The notes below the pieces were generated by a model. It was not told the origin of the DNA. It did no database searches and saw nothing but the letters and a program-made list of their open reading frames with translations. The translations under genes and the position numbers were made by a program. Below are positions 53,799 through 61,807 of a DNA stretch of 64,000 nucleotides, in pieces. Numbering within the stretch: the first letter of the stretch is position 1; each line of letters begins with the position of its first letter. Origin of the DNA: JAXGXT01 sp040772665 (GTDB lineage: Bacteria > Bacillota > Clostridia > Lachnospirales > Anaerotignaceae); contig JAXGXT010000005.1 in the NCBI GenBank assembly GCA_040772665.1, positions 186,001 to 250,000 of the forward strand, read 5' to 3'.

Positions 53799-54047
53799 TT
53801 ATCCTAAAATTGCACACAGCTCTTCCACTGCCATGGAACAGTCTTCGCCCTCTGCATATATGGTGGCATTATCACCCTCTTTTATGCCTAAGGAAATTAT
53901 GCACATAAGACTTTTTGCACTTACATTTTTGTTTTCAATAGAAACTTTTACATTGCTTTTAAATCTGCTTGCTGTCTGAACAAAAAGTGCAGCCTGCCTT
54001 GTATCAAAGGCATTTTTTACAACTACTGTTTTGTTATTCATAATCAT
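53799..54047 (-). CDS. HPr-like (Crh-type) protein with Asp15 and Ser46
   Basis: The 82-residue protein has the HPr fold sequence. At position 15 the phosphorylated His of HPr is replaced by Asp (NAFDTRQAALFVQ), and the following Pro18 is Gln, so it cannot serve the phosphotransferase system. Ser46, the HPr kinase target, is kept in SAKSLMCIIS. This pattern is that of Crh, which in Bacillus has Gln15 and acts only in catabolite regulation through CcpA. It overlaps the whiA stop (ATGA), the same place crh has in Bacillus, and hprK heads the operon. Confidence 0.85.
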   Translation of the reverse strand: MIMNNKTVVVKNAFDTRQAALFVQTASRFKSNVKVSIENKNVSAKSLMCIISLGIKEGDNATIYAEGEDCSMAVEELCAILG

Positions 54048-55000
54048 TTTCCCCCATTACTTCTTAAAATTTCCGCCATTGCACTAATTTTTCTAAGACG
54101 ATGATTAACCCCTGATTTTCCCACAGGCGGGTCCATCATTGCCCCAAGTTCTTTAAGAGTTGCATCGGGATAGTTTATTCTTGCAACAGCAATCTCTTCC
54201 AACTGCTTCGGTAAATGGCTAAAACCATAATTATCCCTTATAAAAACAATATCTTCAGACTGCTTAACGGAAGCAGTTATGGTTTTGTTAAGGTTGGCAG
54301 TTTCACAGTTTACTTTTCTGTTAACGTTGTTCCGCATATCTTTAAGTATGCGTACATTTTCCATATCCATTAACGCAACATGTGCCTCAATTATATTAAG
54401 CAGGTCTACTATCTGTTCCCCTTCTTTCAAATAAACAATATAGTGTTCCTTTCTTTTTACAATTTTTGAATCCATTCCAAAAGAGTTTATAATTTCTTTT
54501 AAGTCTTCGCAGTATCTTAAAGAAGGATTAACAAACTCCAAATGATATGTCTTTTCGGGGTGGCTTATAGAACCGCCTGATAAAAAAGCTCCCCTTAAAT
54601 AAGCACGTTTGCAGCAAACACTTGCAACTGTAAGCGGATATATTCTGTCGAAAGCTATAGTTGTCGAAACTCCTTCTCTTAAAATTCCCGTTGCTGAAAG
54701 AATTTTTATTCCGCCGTTATTTTTATTTGATAATGTTAAAATATATACCCTATTTTTCTTTAACTGGTTATTTCTTCTAACTACTATTTCGCATTCTATA
54801 TTAAAAGTTTTTTTAACTAATGTAAAGTACTTTCTTGCGACAACAACATTCTCAGTTTGAATTTTTACACAAAAGCCACCCTCGATTTCACTGATTTGAC
54901 CACACATATTTATGATTGCACAAATTTCTGCAATATTACAATGTCGTGCTTCCCCAAATCGATGTGCTAACTCGCTTTTAACATTAGACGAAAATGACAA
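54044..55000 (-). CDS. whiA: WhiA sporulation/cell-division regulator
   Basis: The 318-residue protein has the homing-endonuclease-like N-terminal region (RAYLRGAFLSGGSISHPEKTYHLE cut here to RAYLRGAFLSGGS near 128) and a C-terminal DNA-binding helix-turn-helix (ATLKELGAMMDPPVGKSGVNHR cut here to PVGKSGVNHRLRKI near 295). WhiA affects division and, in spore formers, development. The start is TTG at 55000 with AGGAGGGG six bases ahead. It follows rapZ after 44 bases. Confidence 0.93.
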   Translation of the reverse strand: MSFSSNVKSELAHRFGEARHCNIAEICAIINMCGQISEIEGGFCVKIQTENVVVARKYFTLVKKTFNIECEIVVRRNNQLKKNRVYILTLSNKNNGGIKILSATGILREGVSTTIAFDRIYPLTVASVCCKRAYLRGAFLSGGSISHPEKTYHLEFVNPSLRYCEDLKEIINSFGMDSKIVKRKEHYIVYLKEGEQIVDLLNIIEAHVALMDMENVRILKDMRNNVNRKVNCETANLNKTITASVKQSEDIVFIRDNYGFSHLPKQLEEIAVARINYPDATLKELGAMMDPPVGKSGVNHRLRKISAMAEILRSNGGK

Positions 55001-55044
55001 ACTTTTCCCCTCCTAAAGCAGATGTTTAGTTTTGTCTGTAAAGC

Positions 55045-55914
55045 CTATTTTTTATTTCTTGCATCCTTTTCTATATCATTATGTTTAAGCCTTACACTGT
55101 GTTTTTTATCTGCCAGAGTTTTATAAAGCTCATTTGCCAATGTGACAGAACGATGCTTTCCCCCTGTGCAGCCAATGCTTATAACAAGCCTGTTTTTTCC
55201 TTCTTTTATATATTGAGGAATTAAAAATTCCATCATATCCGTTAATTTTTCAAGAAATATTTGACTTTCTTTAAAACCAAGAACATACTTTGCAACAGGA
55301 GAATCATTGCCTGTGCTTTCTTTAAGTTCCTGAATATAAAAAGGATTCGGCAAAAATCTTACATCAAAAACCAAATCCGAATCTATGGGTATTCCGTATT
55401 TAAAGCCAAAAGAACAAACTGTTATTATAAGGCTTTCAAAGTTTTCGTTCAAAACAAAAATACTGTTTATCTTCTCTTTAAGTTCACGAGTAAGTATGTT
55501 TGTTGTGTCAATAATATAATCCGCTCTTTTTTTAGCTTCCTGCAAAGTTTCTCTTTCTTTTTGTATTCCCTCTTCAATTGAACCTGTTTTTGAAAGCGGA
55601 TGTGTTCTTCTTGTTTCTTTAAACCTTTTTATAAGAGATTCGTCAGAAGCATCAAGAAAAAGCACTTCATAGTCATATCCGTTTTCCCTAAGCAAAGATA
55701 ATCCATTAAAAAACTCGTTAAAAAGCCTGCCCCCTCTTATGTCTATACCAAGAGCGACTTTATCAATCTCACTGCCCTGTTCAAAAAGTTCAGCAAACTT
55801 TAAAAGTAAAGCAGGAGGAAGATTATCTGCACAAAAATAATTAATGTCTTCCAAAAATTTAAGCACCGTTGACTTTCCCGCACCTGACATCCCCGTAACA
55901 ATTACAAATTTCAT
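55045..55914 (-). CDS. rapZ: RNase adapter/nucleotide-binding protein RapZ
   Basis: RapZ (YvcJ) is a P-loop protein. In enteric bacteria it senses glucosamine-6-phosphate and directs decay of small RNAs; in Firmicutes it hydrolyses GTP and its role is less clear. The 289-residue protein has Walker A GMSGAGKST near residue 8, ADNLPPALL near 30, and the C-terminal DVRFLPNPFY near 180 and GCTGGKHRSV near 246. A GGAGG site supports the ATG at 55914. The usual next gene yvcK is missing here. Confidence 0.93.
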   Translation of the reverse strand: MKFVIVTGMSGAGKSTVLKFLEDINYFCADNLPPALLLKFAELFEQGSEIDKVALGIDIRGGRLFNEFFNGLSLLRENGYDYEVLFLDASDESLIKRFKETRRTHPLSKTGSIEEGIQKERETLQEAKKRADYIIDTTNILTRELKEKINSIFVLNENFESLIITVCSFGFKYGIPIDSDLVFDVRFLPNPFYIQELKESTGNDSPVAKYVLGFKESQIFLEKLTDMMEFLIPQYIKEGKNRLVISIGCTGGKHRSVTLANELYKTLADKKHSVRLKHNDIEKDARNKK

Positions 55915-55981
55915 AATTGCCGCCCTCCTTTGTATATAAATAAAACCATAATTCAATTTTTTAGACTCTTAAGCCGAAATC

Positions 55982-56887
55982 TTAAAACTCTCCAATCATA
56001 CGAACTTCACATTGAAGCTCAATTCCGTAATTTTCTTTAATGACCTTTTTACAATGCTCAATCACAGACAATATATCACTTGTTGCGGCATCGCCTTTAT
56101 TTATAACAAAACCTGCATGTTTTTCAGAAACCTGTGCCCCCCCGACAGTATATCCCTTAAGTCCTGCCTCTTCAATAAGACGTCCTGCAAAATCCCCCTC
56201 AGGTCTTTTAAAAGTGCTTCCGGCACTTGGAAAATTAAGTGGTTGTTTATCTTTTCGTCTGCCGTTATAATCAGCCATAAGTTCTTTGATTTTTTCTTTA
56301 TTGCCATTTTTTAAGCAAATTGTTCCGTTAATAAGAATATAACCTTTTTCTTCAAGGGCACTTTTTCTATATTTTAACTCAAGCTCGTCAGCCAAAACAG
56401 TTTTTATCTCCATTTCAGAAGTTAAAACAGTTCCTCTAACAAACACATCTTTAATTTCCCTGCCGTATGCCCCTGCGTTCATAAAAACTCCGCCGCCGAA
56501 GCTTCCCGGAATTCCCGATGCAAACTCAAACCCTTCCAGCTCATTTTCAAAAGCCGCATTGGCAACACGGCTTAAAGATACACCTGCACCGACAGTGATG
56601 TTTTCATCATTCACCTCAATTTTATTAAAGCCTTCAAGCATTGAAATAACAACTCCGTTAATCCCTTTGTCTGAAACAAGAAGGTTTGAGCCGTTGCCGA
56701 TAATATAGTAAGGTATATTTTTTAATTTCGTAGTGTTTATAGTTTCAATTAAGCTTTCTGCATCTTTAGGTGTAATAAAATATCTTGCATTTCCTCCTGT
56801 TTTAAAAGAGCAATGATTTTTCATAGGTTCGTTTTCTAAAACGTTTTCTTTCCCAACTGAATTTACAAACATATCATATACAGTCAC
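55982..56887 (-). CDS. murB: UDP-N-acetylenolpyruvoylglucosamine reductase
   Basis: MurB reduces the enolpyruvyl group to make UDP-N-acetylmuramate for peptidoglycan. The 301-residue FAD protein has NHCSFKTGGNARYF near residue 24, the FAD loop IIGNGSNLLVSDKG near 61, GIPGSFGGGVFMNAGAYG near 125, the catalytic Ser in FPSAGSTFKRP near 223, and Glu near the C-terminus in CEVRMIG. The start is GTG with GAGGTG five bases ahead, right behind the ROK gene. Confidence 0.95.
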   Translation of the reverse strand: MTVYDMFVNSVGKENVLENEPMKNHCSFKTGGNARYFITPKDAESLIETINTTKLKNIPYYIIGNGSNLLVSDKGINGVVISMLEGFNKIEVNDENITVGAGVSLSRVANAAFENELEGFEFASGIPGSFGGGVFMNAGAYGREIKDVFVRGTVLTSEMEIKTVLADELELKYRKSALEEKGYILINGTICLKNGNKEKIKELMADYNGRRKDKQPLNFPSAGSTFKRPEGDFAGRLIEEAGLKGYTVGGAQVSEKHAGFVINKGDAATSDILSVIEHCKKVIKENYGIELQCEVRMIGEF

Positions 56888-56896
56888 ATTTTCACC

Positions 56897-57853
56897 TCAT
56901 TTTTCTCTGCCTAACATGGACGCACCTATAATAACAGCATCATAATTCATATCGGCAAGAAGAATTTCTGTTTTTTTACCTGAAATTTGGCCAAATGCTT
57001 TTTCCTGTGTATATTCTGCCACAGACTTTATAAATTCATTTCCGACATAACGCATTTTTCCCCCAATGGCTATGGCTTCAGGCTGAAGTATATTTATAAT
57101 ATTAATAAGCCCTATGGAAATATACCTTTTATATCGTTTTATAATTTCCATGGCATAAACATCGCCTTTTTCTGCGGCTTCAAAAGGCGTTCTGTAACTC
57201 ATAAGCCTGATATCTCCATTTACCATTTTAAACATTTCACTTTTGGGATGTCTTACAGCCGCAATACGTGCATCTCTTACAATGGCAGATGAAGAAGCAT
57301 AGGCCGCCCAACAGCCGTTTCTTCCGCAGTCACACTTTTCTCCGTCCATAAGTATAACATGATGTCCAAACTCTCCGGCACCATAGAAAGAGCCTCTGTA
57401 AATAGAGTTGTTTATTATTATGCCTCCGCTTACTGCAGTTCCTAAAGATACAATAACAGAATTTGAATACTTTTTCGTTGCACCATATCTGCTTTCTGCC
57501 AAGGCATAACAATTTGCATCATTTTCAAAATACACAGGTATGCTGATATGCTTTTTAAATTCATCTGCAATTGACGCATTTCTAAAACCGAAATAACTTG
57601 AATAAACCATAATGCCTTTATCTCTATCTATGGTTCCATAACAGCCCACACCTATATATTCAATGTCTTTATTTAAATCAATTTTATATTTTTGACACAA
57701 GTCTTTAATCAACTTTGTCATATCTTTAATTATTTCATTAAGTTTCCTATCTTTTAAGGTGGGCACAGACTCTTTGAATATTATTTTTCCTTCGTCATCA
57801 ACAATACCTGCAGTAATATATATTAAGTCAAAATTTACACCTATGCGATACAT
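56897..57853 (-). CDS. ROK-family protein lacking the ATP phosphate motif
   Basis: The 318-residue protein has ROK landmarks: ENDANCYALAE near 118 with the catalytic-type Asp, GEFGHHVIL near 160, and the zinc motif CDCGRNGCW near 173. The N-terminal phosphate loop, normally D-x-G-G-T, reads GVNFDLIYITAGIVD, and the usual Glu after the zinc motif is Ala. This is like ROK repressors, but no helix-turn-helix is present. It may therefore bind a sugar without phosphorylating it. It sits between hprK and murB in one operon, with GGGAGG ahead of its ATG. Confidence 0.82.
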   Translation of the reverse strand: MYRIGVNFDLIYITAGIVDDEGKIIFKESVPTLKDRKLNEIIKDMTKLIKDLCQKYKIDLNKDIEYIGVGCYGTIDRDKGIMVYSSYFGFRNASIADEFKKHISIPVYFENDANCYALAESRYGATKKYSNSVIVSLGTAVSGGIIINNSIYRGSFYGAGEFGHHVILMDGEKCDCGRNGCWAAYASSSAIVRDARIAAVRHPKSEMFKMVNGDIRLMSYRTPFEAAEKGDVYAMEIIKRYKRYISIGLINIINILQPEAIAIGGKMRYVGNEFIKSVAEYTQEKAFGQISGKKTEILLADMNYDAVIIGASMLGREK

Positions 57854-57881
57854 TTATGAAAGCCTCCCTCAAAAACAACTA

Positions 57882-58802
57882 TTATCTCACAATTTTACGA
57901 TCCAACCTTTCACTTAAAACCTTTGCCGCATTATATCCAAGTTTTTTTTGGCGGCAGTTTATGGCAGCCGCTTCGCATATAACAGCAATGTTTCTGCCGC
58001 TTCTTGACGGAATTGAATTGCACATTATTTTGTTTCCTAAAATTTCATAATATTCATCAACAAGTCCCATTCTGTCATAAACCTTTTCGTCATCCCACAT
58101 TTCAAGTTTTATAACAAGGTCTATTGTCTGCTCCTGTTTAACAGCCCCTACCCCAAAAAGTTCCCTTACATCTATAATTCCTATACCTCTTAGCTCAATA
58201 AAATATCTTATAAGCTCAGGACAAGTTCCAATCAAAGTTTCAGGGGATATTTTTTTAATTTCCACAGCATCGTCGGCAACAAGCCTGTGACCTCTTTTTA
58301 TAAGCTCCAAAGCGGCCTCACTTTTTCCCACACCGCTGTCACCCACTATTAAAATTCCCTCTCCGTAAATATCAACAAGAACACCGTGAATTGTTATTCT
58401 TTCTGCAATTTCACTTCTAAGCCATCTGTTGGCTTCGCTCATAAAATCGGATTCACTTACCGATGTTCGAAAAACAGGCACGCCAAACTCTCTTGCAAAA
58501 ATTCCGACTTCCGGCAGCATTGCAAGGTTGTTGCATATAACAAAACAAGGAAAGTCAAAACTAAAAAGTTTTCGTAACACATCCTGCCTGAAAACAGGCT
58601 CCATTTTTTCAAGGTATGAACACTCCACCTGCCCTATTATTTGAAGCATATCGTTTTCAAAATAGTCAAAATATCCTGCAAGCTGGAGTGCGGGTCTATT
58701 AACATCACTGCTGTTTAAAACACGACCTTCCAAAGGAACTTGAGGAACAAGGTTTTCTAAATTGAAGTTTGCGGCAAAGTCTTCTATTGTTACAAAATAC
58801 AT
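57882..58802 (-). CDS. hprK: HPr kinase/phosphorylase
   Basis: HprK adds or removes phosphate on Ser46 of HPr and Crh according to energy state, which drives carbon catabolite control. The 306-residue protein has the P-loop GDSGVGKSEAALELIKRGH near 150 and the family signature IRYFIELRGIGIIDVRELFG near 198. The frame extends to GTG at 58811, but an AGGAG site fits the ATG at 58802. It is first in hprK-ROK-murB-rapZ-whiA-HPr-like. Confidence 0.95.
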   Translation of the reverse strand: MYFVTIEDFAANFNLENLVPQVPLEGRVLNSSDVNRPALQLAGYFDYFENDMLQIIGQVECSYLEKMEPVFRQDVLRKLFSFDFPCFVICNNLAMLPEVGIFAREFGVPVFRTSVSESDFMSEANRWLRSEIAERITIHGVLVDIYGEGILIVGDSGVGKSEAALELIKRGHRLVADDAVEIKKISPETLIGTCPELIRYFIELRGIGIIDVRELFGVGAVKQEQTIDLVIKLEMWDDEKVYDRMGLVDEYYEILGNKIMCNSIPSRSGRNIAVICEAAAINCRQKKLGYNAAKVLSERLDRKIVR

Positions 58803-58893
58803 TGTGTTCACTCCTGTACTATATGTGATTTTACAGCTTATGGCTATTTAGATTGTTTTTTTGGATGTAACACTTTCCAAACGTCATTATTGC

Positions 58894-58921
58894 ATTATAA
58901 AATAGCTTTTAGAGAATCAAA
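58894..58921 (-). promoter_or_regulatory. Possible promoter of the hprK operon
   Basis: TTTGAT and a perfect TATAAT are spaced by 16 bases on the minus strand, about 90 bases before the hprK ATG. The gap to uvrC shows no clear terminator, so read-through from uvrC is possible. Confidence 0.45.
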
Positions 58922-59037
58922 AACTATACAAAAACACCAATGAAACAGCCTTAAACTGTGTAATTTTATAAATCTCATTGTTATAAAGTTTACCACAATA
59001 TTTGTATTAAAACAATAAAGACCTTTTTACTGTGGGT

Positions 59038-60891
59038 TTAGGTTCTAAAAAAACTATAAACAGCCTCCGCCGCCTTAATTGTCATTTCTTTAACCTCAAG
59101 AAGCTCTGAAACTTCTGCATTTTTAATGGCTTCAATATCGCCAAAATGCCTTAACAAAGCCTTTCTTCTTTTTTCTCCAATTCCGCTTATGTGGTTAAGA
59201 ACAGAGTCAAGTTTTGCATCATCTCTTAGTTTTCTGTGATATTCAATGGCAAACCTGTGCACCTCGTCTTGTATGCGTGTTATAAGCTTAAAGCCTTCGC
59301 TGTTTTCAGGGAGATAAATTTCTTTGTTCTCAAATAAAATGCCCTTTGTTCTATGAAAATCATCTTTAAAAAGGCCGCACACAGGTATTGAAAGACCAAA
59401 ATTAAAAAGCACATTTTTTGCTGCTGTAATCTGCGGCTTTCCGCCGTCCATCATTATAAGGTCCGGAAGACGTCCAAAATTCCCTTTTTTATCTTCACTT
59501 TCTGCCTTTTCCTTTAATGTGTGATTAATTCGCCTTGTAAGAATTTCTTCCATAGATGCAAAATCGTTGGACCCAAAAACAGTTTTTATTTTAAACTTTC
59601 TGTAATCACTTTTTTTCGCCTTGCCCTTTTCAAAAACAACCATACTTCCTACGGAATTAAAGCCTTGAGTATGAGAAACGTCATAAGCTTCAATTCTTTC
59701 TATTTTAAAATCAATTCCAAGTACCTTTGTTATTTCTTCAACAGCACCTTCTGTTCTTTCTTTTTCCCGCTTTAATTTTTCACCAAATTGTTCAAGGGTA
59801 ATTATTGCATTTTTTCTTGCCAACTCAACTAATTTTTGTTTTTCACCTTTTTGCGGAACGGTTATAATAACTTTATTTCCTCTAAGGCCTGAAAGCCACC
59901 CCTCAATAAGTTCTTTTTCTTCCAAGTCCAAATCTTGCTCCAAAATAAGTTCTTTTGGCACAAGTGCTGTTCCGCTGTAAAATTGTTTTACAAATTCAGT
60001 TATAACATTACTTCTTGTGCTTCCATCACTGTTTTTTATAAGAAAATATTCTCTTCCTGTCATTTTCCCATCTCTAATAAAAAACATCTGTATAAGTGCC
60101 TCGTCAAAAGCACGTGCAAAAGCAATAACGTCGCTGTCATTCATTTTCATGTTAGACATTTTTTGATGCTCCACAACACTTTCAAGGTTTCTAAGCTTAT
60201 CTCTGTATGAAGCGGCAGTTTCAAACTCTAAATTTTCGGCGGCATCTTCCATGGCTGTTTTAAGCCTGTTTATTACTTCCTGATGCTTCCCCTCCAAAAA
60301 ATCCATTGCCTCATAAACTATTTTTCTGTAGTCCTCTTTGGATATATATCCGTCACAGGGGGCACTGCATTGTCCTATGTGATAATTAAGACATGGACGT
60401 TCTTTCCCCAAATCTCTGGGAAATTTTTTCTTGCACTTTCTAACAGGCCATATTTTATGTAAAAGCTCAACAATTTCCCTTACAGCCGTTGCATCTGTAA
60501 TAGGACCATAATATTTTGACCCGTCTTTAACATATTTTCTTGTGACAAAAATTCGGGGAAAATCCTCGTTTAATGTAACCTTTATGTAAGGATACATTTT
60601 ATCATCTTTAAGGCTTATGTTATATTTAGGGCTGTGTTCTTTTATAAGATTACATTCAAGAATAAGTGCTTCCATTTCAGTATCTGTAACTATATATTCA
60701 AATTCAGCTATTTTGCTGACCATGCTTAAAACCTTGGGAGATTGATTTTTACTGTTTTGAAAATATTGGCTTACTCTGTTTTTAAGCTTAATGGCTTTGC
60801 CGACATAAATTATTTCGTCATTTTTATCTTTCATTATATAAACTCCCGGTTTTAAGGGCAGTTTTTTTAATTCTTCCTTAATATCAAACAT
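59038..60891 (-). CDS. uvrC: Excinuclease ABC subunit C
   Basis: UvrC makes both cuts in nucleotide excision repair. The 617-residue protein has the GIY-YIG nuclease domain (PGVYIMKDKNDEIIYVGKAI near 15-34), a four-cysteine region (CKKKFPRDLGKERPCLNYHIGQ cut here to RPCLNYHIGQCSAPC near 166), the UVR motif near 205, the RNase H-like domain (RIEAYDVSHTQG near 388, MMDGGKPQ near 475) and a C-terminal helix-hairpin-helix. An AAGGAG site precedes the ATG. Confidence 0.96.
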   Translation of the reverse strand: MFDIKEELKKLPLKPGVYIMKDKNDEIIYVGKAIKLKNRVSQYFQNSKNQSPKVLSMVSKIAEFEYIVTDTEMEALILECNLIKEHSPKYNISLKDDKMYPYIKVTLNEDFPRIFVTRKYVKDGSKYYGPITDATAVREIVELLHKIWPVRKCKKKFPRDLGKERPCLNYHIGQCSAPCDGYISKEDYRKIVYEAMDFLEGKHQEVINRLKTAMEDAAENLEFETAASYRDKLRNLESVVEHQKMSNMKMNDSDVIAFARAFDEALIQMFFIRDGKMTGREYFLIKNSDGSTRSNVITEFVKQFYSGTALVPKELILEQDLDLEEKELIEGWLSGLRGNKVIITVPQKGEKQKLVELARKNAIITLEQFGEKLKREKERTEGAVEEITKVLGIDFKIERIEAYDVSHTQGFNSVGSMVVFEKGKAKKSDYRKFKIKTVFGSNDFASMEEILTRRINHTLKEKAESEDKKGNFGRLPDLIMMDGGKPQITAAKNVLFNFGLSIPVCGLFKDDFHRTKGILFENKEIYLPENSEGFKLITRIQDEVHRFAIEYHRKLRDDAKLDSVLNHISGIGEKRRKALLRHFGDIEAIKNAEVSELLEVKEMTIKAAEAVYSFFRT

Positions 60892-60940
60892 GGCTTCTCC
60901 TTCTAATAATTATTAATTCTTTTTTAATTATAACAATAAT

Positions 60941-60970
60941 TTAGCACAAAATCAGCATTTTTGATATAAT
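60941..60970 (+). promoter_or_regulatory. Possible promoter of the DUF218 gene
   Basis: A perfect TATAAT at 60965 has a weak TTAGCA 18 bases upstream. The start codon is 21 bases downstream. Confidence 0.45.
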
Positions 60971-60990
60971 ACCTACTGAGGTGATATTTT

Positions 60991-61758
60991 TTGGATAAAC
61001 TTCTTAAACCGCTTGGTATTTTTGTTGGTATATTTCTTATTTTAAATACTGTGCTGGTGTCATTTTTTTCTGTTTTTAGTTTCGGAAATCTTCTTCCCGC
61101 CATTGTGGGCATAACAATATTATTATACTCTGTTTTTTATAATCAAATAAACTGTTTTTGTAAAAATGGTTTGCTGAAATTTTTACATAATTTTTTTAAA
61201 TTAGGATTATTCTTTTTTGTTTTTACTTTTATAATCTGCACAGCAATTGTATATAAAAATTCAGTTAAAGAACCTCCGTTAAATGCAAACGCAGTAATTG
61301 TTTTAGGTGCAGGCTTAAGGGGTGAGCAAGTCAGCCTATCTCTCGCACACAGGCTTGATGCGGCAAAAAACTATTATCTTCAAAATAAAGACGTAATTAT
61401 AATTGTTTCAGGAGGTCAAGGTAAAAATGAACTTGTGACGGAAGCTTCCGCAATGAAAAAATATCTTGTTTCAGCCGGAGTGCCAAAAGAAGTTATTATT
61501 GAAGAAGACAAATCATCAAGAACATTAGAAAACTTTAGATTCAGCAAAGTTATACTTGATGATATTTTTAAAAGTGAAAATTATAGCATTGTCTACACAA
61601 CAAACGGCTTTCATATTTTTAGAGCAGGCATGATTGCCAAACAAGAAGGTCTTAATGCCTATGGGCTAAATGCAGAAAGTGTTTCATTTTTGGCTCCCAC
61701 ACAATATCTTCGTGAATACTTTTCCATATTAAAATTTTTAGCTTTAGATTATAAATAA
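60991..61758 (+). CDS. YdcF/SanA-like DUF218 membrane protein
   Basis: The 255-residue protein has three N-terminal membrane helices (about residues 7-28, 33-47 and 65-88) and a DUF218 domain with AVIVLGAGLRGEQVS near 103, HRLDAAKNYY near 121, IIVSGGQGKNELVTEA near 136 and EDKSSRTLENFRFSK near 172. Relatives (SanA, ElyC) are linked to envelope integrity and lipid-carrier metabolism. The start is TTG with GAGGTG seven bases ahead. It precedes spoVB. Confidence 0.85.
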   Translation: MDKLLKPLGIFVGIFLILNTVLVSFFSVFSFGNLLPAIVGITILLYSVFYNQINCFCKNGLLKFLHNFFKLGLFFFVFTFIICTAIVYKNSVKEPPLNANAVIVLGAGLRGEQVSLSLAHRLDAAKNYYLQNKDVIIIVSGGQGKNELVTEASAMKKYLVSAGVPKEVIIEEDKSSRTLENFRFSKVILDDIFKSENYSIVYTTNGFHIFRAGMIAKQEGLNAYGLNAESVSFLAPTQYLREYFSILKFLALDYK

Positions 61759-61807
61759 AAACTCCGTCATAGAATGTTTTAATAACATTAATTTTGCGGA
61801 GTTTTTT
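61758..61807 (+). terminator. Terminator-like hairpin overlapping the spoVB ribosome site
   Basis: AACTCCG (61760-61766) pairs with CGGAGTT (61797-61803), with an inner AATGTT/AACATT helix, and six T follow. The GGAG in the 3' arm is also the only ribosome site for the next gene, whose ATG comes directly after the T run. Confidence 0.65.
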
